Shown here: positions 44,625 to 55,125 of the stretch, in pieces | Layout: each line of letters begins with the position of its first letter | Numbering within the stretch: position 1 is the stretch's first letter | Origin: Capronia americana | Taxonomy: Eukaryota > Ascomycota > Eurotiomycetes > Chaetothyriales > Herpotrichiellaceae | Assembly (NCBI GenBank): GCA_016110215.1 | Contig: JADWQD010000011.1 | Coordinates: 1,116,001 to 1,180,000 of the forward strand | Direction: 5' to 3' | DNA length: 64,000 bases | Notes under the pieces: model-generated | Told to the model about the DNA's origin: nothing | Databases searched by the model: none | What the model saw: only the letters and a program-made list of their open reading frames with translations | Position numbers and translations under genes: made by a program

Positions 44625-45087
44625 TATATCAGCCAGCTCGATAGATAGGCGGACAAAGCTGAGCGCCAGTATATTGTTGTGCTCCGAGGTTCCGAGAGAC
44701 ACAAGAACCGCTACCACATGTGGCTCCTGATTCCTCAGGATTTCAATCTCCGAGATCGCTGTTGGCCGTCGTCCTGTCACGAAGTTTTATTGGTTGCAGT
44801 TGACGACGACACGAGTCGGCGATTGGTTGCCATCGACGAGGAAACCCAATTCGAGTATCTCGCTCATCCACTCACACCGGATGGAATTGCCCCACCGATG
44901 TTCTGCAACAAGTGATCTGGAACACGGCCCTCTCATGGAGGATCTTGGACAGAGAAATACAAGCGGAGCTGCATCTTCGATTGACGAAATATACTGTAAA
45001 TTGATCTGGCACAAGTCGTGCTACGAAACAACCACCACCGCCGCTGCCAGCATAACGCCGCCCGCAGAAACCTTCCTATCTATCAAG
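44625..45087. other. Intergenic, upstream of the M20 amidohydrolase
   Basis: About 460 bases. The frame of the M20 first exon extends upstream through this stretch, but the sequence there has no M20 resemblance. It is treated as promoter and 5' UTR. Confidence 0.4.
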
Positions 45088-46645
45088 ATGACTGTCTCGC
45101 ATGAGGGCAGAACTATCCAAGAGGCATCTGTTCCCTTTCCTGCGATCGAACAGATAATTCTCGACTCCATCGACGCCCTTGACCAAGATTTCCGCGAAAT
45201 CAACCAAAAGGTTGGATCTCAAGTTGCTGAATACAGCCAGTTGCCCATTGAGTCATCCCGGCTATTACTATCAAGCCTGGCACTGACGCTGACAAAGTAT
45301 GTGTTTGGATGTATAGATTCACGACAATCCTGAGCTCGGATATGCCGAATTCAAAGCCCACGACAACATCGTCGCCTTCCTCGAGTCGCACGGTTTCGTC
45401 GTCACTCCCCATGCGTATGGCCTCGAGACCTCCTTTTCGGCGGAGTACGGCAGCGAAGGCCGCGTCGTGACCTTCTGCTGCGAGTACGACGCGCTGCCTG
45501 TTATCGGGCACGGATGCGGCCATAATCTCATCGCTACCGCAGCAATTGCATCGTTCTTCGGCCTGGTGGCGGGGCTCAAACAACGCGGCGGAGCTGGCGG
45601 CCGCGTTCGTCTCTTGGGCACGCCAGCAGAAGAAGGGGGCGCGGGCAAGGTCAAGCTGATCAACGCAGGCGCATTCGAAGGCGTGGATGCCGCGATCATG
45701 AGCCATCCGTTCCCGACTCCACCCCCCAATACCGAGGGCGCGGGGCTTGATGGAATTGCCTACGGCAACTGCCTGGCTGTGCATGTGTTCCGAGCGACCT
45801 TCACAGGACAGTCGGCGCACGGGGCGGTGTCGCCGTGGCTGGGGGCCAATGCCGTCGATGCAGCGACGTTGGCGTACAGCGCCGTGGGTATGCTTCGCCA
45901 GCAGACGAAGCCGAGCGATGTGATCGGGTTGATCATTGAGCACGGCGGGGCGAGTTCAAACGTCATTCCGAACCGTTCGGTCCTCGCGGGCAGTGTGAGG
46001 GCTCGAACGCTGCATGAGAGTGAAGAGTTGTTGCGCAGGGTGTACAAATGCTTCGAAGGGGCGGCCATGGCGACGAGTTGCACCGTGGAGCTTGGAACTG
46101 TGTAAGTCCTATTCCGAATGCCTCTCACTTCTTTTCAGTCGTTGCTATTTCCTGGTGATGGAAGCTGGCAGCTCGAACTGACACGGAACCAACGCACTCA
46201 GCGTGGAGCCTTTCGCTGATCTCCGCTCCAACGAGACGATATGCTCAGTATACACCGAGGCAATGGCCGGGCTAGGGAAGACGTTTCTGTGCGACCTGAA
46301 GCACGTGCACAATGGCCCGTATGGCACCGATATGGGTCAGTGATGATATTCGTCCTAACCACTCTGAGGGGCTTGGTGACACTCCTACCTGACTAACTGG
46401 AAAATTCCACAGGCAATGTTTCGTACGTATGCCCATCATATCACGGGAAATTTCACGTTGCAACCGAGCCAGGGGTGGCCCTACATTCGGCAGAGTTTAC
46501 CAAGGCTGGGGCAACCCAGCAAGCGCACGACACTGCCATCTCTGCGGCGAAGGGCATGGCAATCACCGGTTGGAGGATCCTGAGCAATGATGATATTTCT
46601 CGACAGATGAAAGAGGACTTTGAACAGGATAAATTACGCCGGTGA
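45088..46645 (+). CDS. M20-family amidohydrolase (PM20D2/AbgB-like)
   Basis: Exons 45088-45210, 45317-46101, 46202-46335 and 46413-46645 give 424 residues. Introns are GTTGGA...TATAG, GTAAGT...ACTCAG and GTCAGT...CCACAG, each restoring conserved sequence (REINQK + IHDNPELGYAEF; TVELGTV + VEPFADLRS; GTDMG + NVSYVCPS). Metal-ligand motifs are CEYDALPVIGHGCGHN, GTPAEEGGAGK and MSHPFP. The dimerisation domain is marked by FTGQSAHGAVSPWLGANAVDA, and a late histidine lies in ATEPGVALHSAEF. M20D enzymes of this kind hydrolyse amide bonds of N-acyl or dipeptide-like amino-acid conjugates. The neighbouring permease, regulators, aminotransferase and decarboxylase suggest use of the released amino acid; the real substrate is unknown. 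Confidence 0.9.
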
Positions 46646-47148
46646 AGAGACGCCAGAGATTCCGACACCACAGCTGCTCCCAGCATCAAGGTTCGAGGCT
46701 GAATGAATCCAATCGGGCAATGAAGTTATCGACAACATGTCTCACAATCACAATCCTTGAAGTCGTTTACCTTTCCAAGATAGTGTCTGAGAATATGGGT
46801 GTCTCATCGGACAAGCCTAGGAACTCCCCGCTGTCTGAGGTTGCCGCAGAAGCTTTCCGCCTTGGAGTGGGCCAAGGCCACCAGGTTAGATAAGCGCAAG
46901 GTCGGGTTAGAAGGAGTCATGTGCGCGATTAAAGCGGCCTCGCTCCCTTTCCTGAATGAAAACGGTAATGAATAAAGTACAGTTCGGGGTATATATAATA
47001 TATATAGTTATGCCAAGTGTAGGGGGTATCAGTAGGGAAAGGGCTCCGGCACTACATTCGGGTATCCTAATTCTATCGCGCTGAGACACCTGCTAAGTCT
47101 CCTTGTTCATAGGCAACGATCCACGGTTTCAGAAGTATTCATCTTCTC
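46646..47148. other. Convergent intergenic gap
   Basis: About 500 bases, with an AT-only stretch around 46990-47010 (TATATAATATATATAG). No gene supported. Confidence 0.45.
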
Positions 47149-48705
47149 CTATGATTTTCCATTCTGTGATACCGTCGGCGCAGGCCTGTCCTCCTTTCTT
47201 GGCCTTTTACACATCCACTGCCAAAACTTCTCCTCCTTCTTGTCTCTGTACCTCTCTTTCTCCACCCTCCAGACCGTGGGGAAGAACTCAGGCATGATCG
47301 CCATCCCAGCTTTGGGTACCGTCTTCTCCAGCTCCCGGATCGCGCCCCGCACGCCAACCGTCTGCCATGGCTCCAGATACGACGTCACGAGGGCGTTGTC
47401 CAGCGTCGCTCCCTCGCCGTCCAGCGTCACGCCCTCGTTGTCCGGCGTGGCTTGCTCGTCTTCCCACCGCTCTGCTTCACCAGGCTTGAGCCAGAATTTT
47501 TCCTCCTTTACATTCGTGCCAATAATCGTAGGCCGCTGCGCAAATGGTTTCATGCTCAGTCCTAGAGTCTCCGGCTTGCGCGGCGCGGACGCGACGTACA
47601 CGTTCTGTAGCATACCCAGTCCGCCGATTAGGAGCAGGAACCAAGTATGGGACTGGAGCCCAGAGACGGAGATGAGGAGGCAGATCCACAGCATAGCGAG
47701 GCAGATCAGGCACCAGGACGTTTCCGGGAGGGAGTCTGAGGTGGCGGTGGCGAGAGTCTCGAGATCCCAGGCCGACTGGGAACAGAGGAGTATCATGGCA
47801 TAGCGATGGCCGTTGCCGCGCGTGAGGCAGATGGTTTTGGTCTTGGCTTTCGTCTCCGGCGATGTGCCCTGAGGCTGTATAGGTGAGGATGCTGCAGGAA
47901 TCAGCCCAGCTTGGCCCTTTTCCATATCAGGGGTAATTTCGGTGTTTACAGAGACTGTGCCTGCCTTATTTGGCGGAGGAGACGTCTTTGGCTTATTGGT
48001 TTTGTAAGGATTGTCATCTTTCTCTGGCGGATTCAGCCTCCGTCCGGGCCACTTCTCACAGTTCCACTGGTGTAAACCGCCGGTCAAGAGAGCAAACGAT
48101 GTACCCGCGGCAGTGACGAGAAAAATGATCCAGTCGCTGTACAGTGCCCACGGAATGATCGAGATGCCCACCTGGGCTGCGATTGTCAGCCAGCCGAGGA
48201 CCCAGACGTGGTCAATGGACGGGCCTGTTTCACCTTGCAGCTCGAAGATGTCAATGCGCAGCGAGACACGGGGCGGCGGGTCTTCTTCCCTGAGGCCTGC
48301 TAATTTTTTTACCTCCTCTTTCTTTAGTTGGTCTGCTTCGGGTCCTGGGTTGGCCTCGACAGCCAGCTCGCGGTCACGCAGGATGCGCCCGAGGAGCCAG
48401 GAGCGATTGGTCCGAGCGTAGCCTGTGTCGCAGTTAATTACAACGGAGGGACCGTCCGGTTGAAGGGGCATCAACTGCTTATCGCCAATAATGGAGGATA
48501 GAGACATGAAGGCGAAGCCCACCCAGCCGAAGGAGAATGCTACAGGAGTGAGATAGATTCGAGGACAGCATTTGGCCGGCTTCACTTGGACTCCGAATAG
48601 TTGTGCAACTGCTCTTTGGGCAATCTCGCCGCCAACTAAGAGAAGAAGAGACAAGATATCGCTGGGGTTCCGCCACTGGCTTGATAACACGTTAGAGGTG
48701 TTCAT
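47149..48705 (-). CDS. Uncharacterised multi-pass membrane protein
   Basis: A single exon of 518 residues with an ATG at 48705. At least five hydrophobic helices are seen: YLTPVAFSFGWVGFAFMSLS near residue 60, VWVLGWLTIAAQVGISII and IIFLVTAAGTSFALLTGG in the middle, and LICLAMLWICLLISVSGL followed by FLLLIGGLGMLQNVYVAS near residue 350. Between them are a charged Pro/Lys-rich cytosolic loop and a repeated acidic motif late in the protein (EGVTLDGEGATLDN). The protein resembles the uncharacterised integral membrane proteins common in Pezizomycotina; no catalytic motif is recognised. It is divergent from the NLR gene, with the two start codons 575 bases apart. Confidence 0.8.
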   Translation of the reverse strand: MNTSNVLSSQWRNPSDILSLLLLVGGEIAQRAVAQLFGVQVKPAKCCPRIYLTPVAFSFGWVGFAFMSLSSIIGDKQLMPLQPDGPSVVINCDTGYARTNRSWLLGRILRDRELAVEANPGPEADQLKKEEVKKLAGLREEDPPPRVSLRIDIFELQGETGPSIDHVWVLGWLTIAAQVGISIIPWALYSDWIIFLVTAAGTSFALLTGGLHQWNCEKWPGRRLNPPEKDDNPYKTNKPKTSPPPNKAGTVSVNTEITPDMEKGQAGLIPAASSPIQPQGTSPETKAKTKTICLTRGNGHRYAMILLCSQSAWDLETLATATSDSLPETSWCLICLAMLWICLLISVSGLQSHTWFLLLIGGLGMLQNVYVASAPRKPETLGLSMKPFAQRPTIIGTNVKEEKFWLKPGEAERWEDEQATPDNEGVTLDGEGATLDNALVTSYLEPWQTVGVRGAIRELEKTVPKAGMAIMPEFFPTVWRVEKERYRDKKEEKFWQWMCKRPRKEDRPAPTVSQNGKS

Positions 48706-49280
48706 GAGTGAGTGAATGTGAAGGTCAGCCTGGGTGGGAGTGGCCTGAGGTCTCGATTATCCTAAGGGGATGGACGTCAACTCACCTATAATTTGGTCAA
48801 CGAGGATATTAACTAGCATCAGTCCCTCTGGCGCATAGCTGTGAGCCTGTTTTGAAATGAGGCTGAAGCCGGAGACTCTGTAGCGCCTATTCTGTACACC
48901 CACAGGCAGACAGGCGCCGCATACACATATTAGTAAGCTTTGCTTCGTACTGCAATCGGCCTAGGGCGAATCACGGCCATTCGAATTTTACGCCCAGAGT
49001 GTCTTTTGGCCGCCTACAGGCGTACAGGAGAAAATGGGCGCTTCCGTGCCATGTTGGTTGGTTGAGAGTGTAGCCGGTAGGGGGCGGTGTTAGGCCATTG
49101 GCAACCTGCCACCTCATACAATTCTCCAACGGCGTTACAGCCACCCAACCCCGCCTCGCTCGGGCGCGGTAGGGCAAATTGCCAGCACATGGTCAGATCA
49201 CCCCATGTCGTTCTTTATATTGAGTCCTTCTGCGACGCAACAATCATGTCGAGTACTTTGCGCAAAGACCAGCTAAGCAA
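48706..49280. promoter_or_regulatory. Shared divergent promoter, membrane protein / NLR
   Basis: 575 bases between two start codons. No coding sequence. The only upstream region of both genes, so joint control is possible. Confidence 0.5.
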
Positions 49281-52200
49281 ATGGCCTCAATTCCGAATGA
49301 TGAAGGTGGGGCGTCAACGGCGGGTGAGGTGCGACCAAAGCTCGTTCAAGCAACGTTCAACAGGATCCTCTTCATATCGCAACAACTTGGCCTTTATCGA
49401 GGATCGCCAAAGTTCTTCATAATCTACGCCCATGAGAACAACAAGTTTCCCGAGGAGGCAAATCAAAAACTCGTTCAAAACTTCATCTCTTGGTTCAAGG
49501 AAGCTCGCTTCAACGTGGATTCGGACAGATCGCCACACGGATACGGAACGAATAACGGCCCAGCCCACCAGGGTGCAAGTCTCAACATCGTCACAAACCA
49601 AATCTGCTTGCTACCACGCAGATTGCATGAACACAATGTAGACTATGTCTTGGTCTTCTATTCCAAATTACTTGCCAGGTACATGAAGGATGAGCGCAAC
49701 TTCAAGCTCAATGATGAGACCTATTCCACTGCTCTCTCCAAAGCTTGCAACTGTTGCATAGCTGGATCCCCAATTCCCTCGGAACAAGTCTGGAACAATA
49801 TCCTTGCAGAAATCACTCAGGTTCAGCAACGGTACTCTTCTGCAATGGGAAATCAATTTCACCATGCTTTGACCGAACTCGCACTCTTGAAATTTAGGAA
49901 CCAAGATTCAAATCCCAAGTACACAATCCCCATCATTCTTTACGACGGTGAAGACTCTCCCGAGTTGCAGTGGAAACCGGATTTTGTACAAACGGATAGC
50001 ACGCAGATCCGAGTCGTGAAAGATCTACGGGAACCGCATGCTATTTTCTTCAAGATCTTATTGATGTTCGAAACTCTCGTGAAGGACGAGCAAATAATTG
50101 AAGCTCTGCGCGATTGTTTCCAGAAATCCGTGAGCCTCTTGTCGACACCGGCGACAAAAGAAGAGGAGTATCACACTCAAGTGGAAGTCAACATTTCACA
50201 AGCACTGCAAAAACTGAACCACAATAGACAAGACTGGGTGATGGTGAGGCCACTCACAGTGGGTGGCATTCGGGATGTTCTGAATCTAAAATCTAGGGCC
50301 GATCGCAATTCCGTACGGCGAGTGTCTGGAGAGGAATTACCAGAGAATTTGAGCGACATCATCCTGGCAGAGGCTCAACCATCCAGCTCGAGAGATGAGG
50401 GGCCAGACAAAGGACCCGACAAGAAGCGGCAGGAGAGACTGGTATTTTCGGTACAAAGCTTGTTTGACGAAAGAGAACGAGAAGACGGCAAGAAGATTCT
50501 ACCCAAACGAATCTTCATTCAAGGTAGACCTGGGATTGGAAAGACGACGCTATGTCGACGCATCATGTACGAGTACTCATGGAACCCTACGCTATTTCGC
50601 AAGTTCGACCTGGTGGTCCGACTACCCGTACGGAAGCTCGAGTACCTTGGCAGTCTAAAGGACCTATTGTTTGACGAATACTTTTGTTTCGTTGAACGGG
50701 GCCACGAAATGTCCGAGTCCCTCGAGGGTATGATTCTGGAAGACAAGAATGGCAAAATTCTGGTCATACTGGATGGCCTGGACGAGGCTCAAGGCTGGCC
50801 ACAAGAGAAACGCATCGTACTCGATGGGCTGATGAAGCGACCTACTGTCATCATGACATCAAGATCTCACGAGACTGGTATTGAGTCAATCGATCTCGAG
50901 GTGGAAGCTCTTGGGCTCAGTATGGCTAGCGTTGAGGCATATTTGGGCAACACCAAAATCGTGCCGAATAACGTGGCTACAGACATCCGTGCTTTCATCA
51001 AAATCAATCCCTTTATCGAGGGCATGATTCAGGTGCCTATCCATCTGGACCTCCTCTGCTGCAGCTGGGACGAACTCCAAAGGCGGAAGGTATCATCTAT
51101 GGCCGTTCAAGGCACGGGAGAGCATGACGCACCGACAATAACGGCTCTGTACGAAGCTGTCGTACGCACGCTGTGGCGCAAAGACATCCTGGAATTGGGC
51201 AAGCTGGATCATGGCGAGCCGGTGACTCGGAAGATAGTTAGTTCCGTGCAAGATACTGGCCGCCTGGAGCGGCTGGTTCGTGCTGAAGGCGATGTACTGG
51301 GGGAAATAGCTGTCCGCATGATGGAGTTGGACCGCTTGGAGTTTGCTAAAGAAGAAATCGGTGATGCTATTCGACATCTTGAAGCAAATGGCTCCCCGCT
51401 GCCTCTGAGTTTGGAAAGAAACCTCCGGAAGCTCTCTCTTCTCCGTTCACATTCCAGAGAGGGTCATCAGAGACACAGGTATAGCTTCATTCATCTCACA
51501 TTCCAAGAGTTCTTTGCGGCTCGGTATCTGATTGGCGACCACGACCGCCTCAAGACTCATCTGAGAAAACACAAATACAATCGCCGATATGAAATTGTCT
51601 GGAGGTTCGTTGCTGGGCTGCTCTCAGGCGTCAGAGATCTAGATTACTTTTTCGATCTTTTGGAGCAAGAGCCACGAGATATTGTCGGGACACAACATAT
51701 CCATCTAAACATGGTCTGCCTAAGCGAATGCCGAGACCGAATCGAACCGAATCGTCTGGACACGATCGAAAACAGACTCGAAGAGTGGCTCCGATTAGAG
51801 CTATTCATTTGTCATTGGTGGGGCATCGGCACTTCCATGGCATTTCCGGAGAGTATCATCTCTCGTCAACTATCTAATGTGGATTCAAAGACAAGGCGTC
51901 ACTGGGAAAGGTGGTGCCTTGAAACTACGATTGGCAATCGGACGTTGCTATCTGAGAATTTTTTTCTTAACGTCCTCGAAGACGAAGAGCTCGTAAACCG
52001 TCCCTGGCAGATTGGGACTATGCCCGCCCTCCGGACAGCGGTATCCAGTAAAGTCATCAACTATCTAACAAATGAAGTGAAAGATGGCACGAACAAAATG
52101 GAGTGTGCAGTGGAATTCCTACGAAGGCAATCAAAACTACCCGAAGCCACGATCTCTTTCTTCATGAACGAGATACGAGAGGAGACAAAGCTCGAGAAAA

Positions 52201-53900
52201 GCGCTCTGGAAATTTTGGAGAACCAGGGTCACTTGTCCGAAACCACCATCAAAGAGCTGCGCAGCTGGCTGGTGTCAGACAAATACAATTTACATTCAGC
52301 AGCAGGGCGTATCTTGAAGCAACAGTCGGCATTGTCCGATGAAACGGTTGATTTCATGCTCAAACTGTTGTTCGACAAAGACGCCGATCCAGGGTTCTAT
52401 GCTTCAAGGATTCTGGAATATCGGAGGGATATAGAGCCTGGAGCCATTTCCAAATTGTTGGACAGATGTGAACGCGCGGCTGCGGGAGAGGCGGAGCTTC
52501 CTCCTACGCATGTGCAGGATATCTTAAGCAACCAAGAATTGCAGCAAGATGCTATAGAAAGGCTGGGAGCACTCCTACAATGGTGCCTTGACCAAGGACA
52601 AACCCGCCAAAGCATGGAGAATTCTGTGGCGCCAGAAGATGCTTCGTCCTCTCGTATTTCACCGACGACTTACATCTACAGGAAAGAATATTGGGATGAA
52701 TGGAAGAGATTTGTAATGTCCATCTTGAGATGCCAGCGCAGCCTACCGACCCACGTTCTCAAAAAATGTGTGCAGTTCCTCCGCGATGGTGATGATGGTT
52801 ACGAAAAGGAGCTGGCCGCTGAAGTATTGCAAAAGCAGCCTCACCTGCACTCTGACATTATTAAAGAGCTTCAGAAATTGTTCAAACACGACCCATGGAA
52901 GGCTGTCCCTGCTCTCACCGGACGCCTGGATCTTCTGCCTGAGGCATTTACCTTGGTTACGGAGCTGATTGCAAAAGAAGACACGTCCAGTCCATACTAC
53001 GATACGGCAATCTCGAGTTTAAGCGGCCAATCCAGTCTCCCTCACTATGTGGTGGAAGCTTTATCGACGGCCGCGAAGAAGATCAGCCCGGGGGATGATA
53101 TTGGAAGCATAATTCGAAGCATAATTGGCCAACAGCAAGAGCTGGGCGAGAAGGTCATCAAAGACTTCGTCGAATATCTCGGTTATGACATCAACTTATA
53201 TGAAGCTCAGTGGCAAGCTATCTATGATCGAACCTCCTTTGTTGAACCCTTGATAAATGTGTTGGAAAATTCACCAGACGAGGGAATGGTAACCGGCGCC
53301 GAAAAAGCCTTGAAATGGCGGAAGGACCTTGATAAAACGTCAATATCGCGACTAGGAGCTTTATTGGCTGCCAAACCTAGTTCTGAATTGGCGGCTTGCA
53401 AATCATCAGCCGCTGCGAGACTTCTTTGCAACCAGAGCACACTTCCAGCTACCATCATCTCGGCCCTACATGAAGTCATCCATGCAAATGATGACTTTCC
53501 CAGCTTCCATTGGTTCTGGGATGATCGACATATCGAGCAGTTCTGTACTAACCTAGAGACATTCGACCCTTTGATCGTTAAGGAGATCCTCTGCAGGGCA
53601 CTTCTACTCCGATCGTATGAAAAACTCACACCAGCCTATATCGATGGCGGTGATCTCTGGTTTTATGCTTCCAACGGGCAGTTGACCAGTCAACGTCTAC
53701 GAGACGAACGAGCTTTCCGAAAAAGCTTCCGAAAAGCTCAAGAATGGGCGAAAATTCCAGAATGGGCATGGATCCCGGCACCGATGGAAAGTGCGCTTGG
53801 TGGCGATTTACCTTCTCTTCAGCCTCCTGGTGTCAGAAGGTGGTACTCCGTGTCGGGCGTTGTGAAAAAGGGATTCAATAGCTGGATACGGGACAAATAG
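49281..53900 (+). CDS. NACHT-domain NLR with TIR/SEFIR-like N-terminus and HEAT-like repeats
   Basis: A single exon of 1539 residues with an ATG at 49281. Residues about 45-240 show an alternating strand-helix pattern: KFFIIYAHEN (strand A), a helix ending EARFNVDSD (strand B), VDYVLVFYSKLLARY (strand D) and YTIPIILYDGE (strand E). This is the layout of TIR/SEFIR domains, though weakly conserved. The NACHT NTPase has Walker A at 415-423 (GRPGIGKTT, K421), Walker B LVILDGLDEA (D498, D501, E502), a sensor-like VIMTSRS, and FIHLTFQEFFAARYL at 736-750. The C-terminal part from about 950 holds about eleven degenerate helical units of about 32 residues with a core like A..IL..Q..L...TI..L. Fungal NLRs sense non-self or cell damage and trigger defence or death; the effector here would be the N-terminal domain. 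Intact and intronless. Confidence 0.9.
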   Translation: MASIPNDEGGASTAGEVRPKLVQATFNRILFISQQLGLYRGSPKFFIIYAHENNKFPEEANQKLVQNFISWFKEARFNVDSDRSPHGYGTNNGPAHQGASLNIVTNQICLLPRRLHEHNVDYVLVFYSKLLARYMKDERNFKLNDETYSTALSKACNCCIAGSPIPSEQVWNNILAEITQVQQRYSSAMGNQFHHALTELALLKFRNQDSNPKYTIPIILYDGEDSPELQWKPDFVQTDSTQIRVVKDLREPHAIFFKILLMFETLVKDEQIIEALRDCFQKSVSLLSTPATKEEEYHTQVEVNISQALQKLNHNRQDWVMVRPLTVGGIRDVLNLKSRADRNSVRRVSGEELPENLSDIILAEAQPSSSRDEGPDKGPDKKRQERLVFSVQSLFDEREREDGKKILPKRIFIQGRPGIGKTTLCRRIMYEYSWNPTLFRKFDLVVRLPVRKLEYLGSLKDLLFDEYFCFVERGHEMSESLEGMILEDKNGKILVILDGLDEAQGWPQEKRIVLDGLMKRPTVIMTSRSHETGIESIDLEVEALGLSMASVEAYLGNTKIVPNNVATDIRAFIKINPFIEGMIQVPIHLDLLCCSWDELQRRKVSSMAVQGTGEHDAPTITALYEAVVRTLWRKDILELGKLDHGEPVTRKIVSSVQDTGRLERLVRAEGDVLGEIAVRMMELDRLEFAKEEIGDAIRHLEANGSPLPLSLERNLRKLSLLRSHSREGHQRHRYSFIHLTFQEFFAARYLIGDHDRLKTHLRKHKYNRRYEIVWRFVAGLLSGVRDLDYFFDLLEQEPRDIVGTQHIHLNMVCLSECRDRIEPNRLDTIENRLEEWLRLELFICHWWGIGTSMAFPESIISRQLSNVDSKTRRHWERWCLETTIGNRTLLSENFFLNVLEDEELVNRPWQIGTMPALRTAVSSKVINYLTNEVKDGTNKMECAVEFLRRQSKLPEATISFFMNEIREETKLEKSALEILENQGHLSETTIKELRSWLVSDKYNLHSAAGRILKQQSALSDETVDFMLKLLFDKDADPGFYASRILEYRRDIEPGAISKLLDRCERAAAGEAELPPTHVQDILSNQELQQDAIERLGALLQWCLDQGQTRQSMENSVAPEDASSSRISPTTYIYRKEYWDEWKRFVMSILRCQRSLPTHVLKKCVQFLRDGDDGYEKELAAEVLQKQPHLHSDIIKELQKLFKHDPWKAVPALTGRLDLLPEAFTLVTELIAKEDTSSPYYDTAISSLSGQSSLPHYVVEALSTAAKKISPGDDIGSIIRSIIGQQQELGEKVIKDFVEYLGYDINLYEAQWQAIYDRTSFVEPLINVLENSPDEGMVTGAEKALKWRKDLDKTSISRLGALLAAKPSSELAACKSSAAARLLCNQSTLPATIISALHEVIHANDDFPSFHWFWDDRHIEQFCTNLETFDPLIVKEILCRALLLRSYEKLTPAYIDGGDLWFYASNGQLTSQRLRDERAFRKSFRKAQEWAKIPEWAWIPAPMESALGGDLPSLQPPGVRRWYSVSGVVKKGFNSWIRDK

Positions 53901-55125
53901 TGTGATTAGGTGTGACTCGGTTCGGAGGACATGATTGAATTAAAGGAGTCGAGGCCGACGTCTAGCTATATGGTTACGGACACATAGTAACATTACGCCG
54001 CCCTCAAAGCGTCCTCCCGTGTGGATTGCGACCTTCAAGTCAGAAGTCATCAAAAGTCCCTCTTTTGGTCCGAAGAGGAGAAAGGGTCTCCTACCATGCG
54101 TGTCTACGGGCTGGGAGGAGCTTCGTACGCACAGCGCGAACTCAGACATTCTCCTGGATACCAAGTCAAAATGCGCACATCGAGTAACTTATCGACAATC
54201 GTCGGATGGAAAGGTCTATCTTCAAAGGTAAAAGTGGGTGTTCAAATTAGTGTGTAATCATCTCTTCCCTTGCTTTGGATGAAAGAGCTGACATATGGAC
54301 TTGATTCATAAGTTCAGCTTGATTCAACGACCCTCGCAGACCCTCCTCGCGTTTGGCCATTTGTCAGGGAATTCGCCTCTCCTACATATCACTCAAGGGC
54401 AGAAGAAACCGTACAAACATGTGGGCGTGTTGGCTGGTATTAACCCGCTACCTTCACAAAGGCGCTCCTCCGGGATCAAATCCTTACACCCAGCGGGAGG
54501 ATATATGGTTCGCCTGGACTGGGCTGGGCTGGAGGAGACCGCTGTATATCGAATACGTTATGCAAGCGAAGCGAATACCGAGTAGTCACTGCTTCGATGT
54601 CGCCATCCGCCCGGAAGTCTCGTTCTTGAAGTGAGAGCTTTTGCCCTTTCAAGTCTTTTAGCCTCGCCCCTTTCGCCATCATATGCATAACCCCCACTTC
54701 GGGGATTGCTTCAGAAACGTAATTCTACGGAGATATCCACATGGCCATGGGCGCGGTGGATCTGATTCCACATTACCTTACACGGGGAGACCGTCTGCGG
54801 AAGGGTATCGAGTTCACGCAGCTTAGGAAGGAAATCTTTGCAAAAGGAGTCTTCCACTCTTCTCCAATTTTCAGCATGGACTATCGTGGACTATGTACTG
54901 TAGAGAGCAGTGCAGGGGATGGCTGAGTGTGAAGAGCGGCGCGGATTTGCTTGGTAGACGGAGGTTCTCTCATATTGGTTTGCCCTGGATAATGCAACAA
55001 CCATGAAAATAAAGCAGGTCTGGTTGTAGATCACGACGGAGGACGAGATTGAGAGATTCGTGGTGAAAATAAGAGGCCCTCCATTTCAAGGCTCTTTTCG
55101 TCCTTGCTGAACATCACATTCACAT
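53901..55125. other. Convergent intergenic region
   Basis: About 1.2 kb between the NLR and permease stops. Several overlapping frames under 100 codons (for example 54295-54634) show no domain. No gene supported. Confidence 0.45.

Noticed and set aside
46413..46427. A third micro-exon (10 nt) in the M20 gene using GTACGT at 46423
   Set aside because: Reading straight through gives GNVSYVCPS and the normal M20 C-terminus, so no splice is needed.
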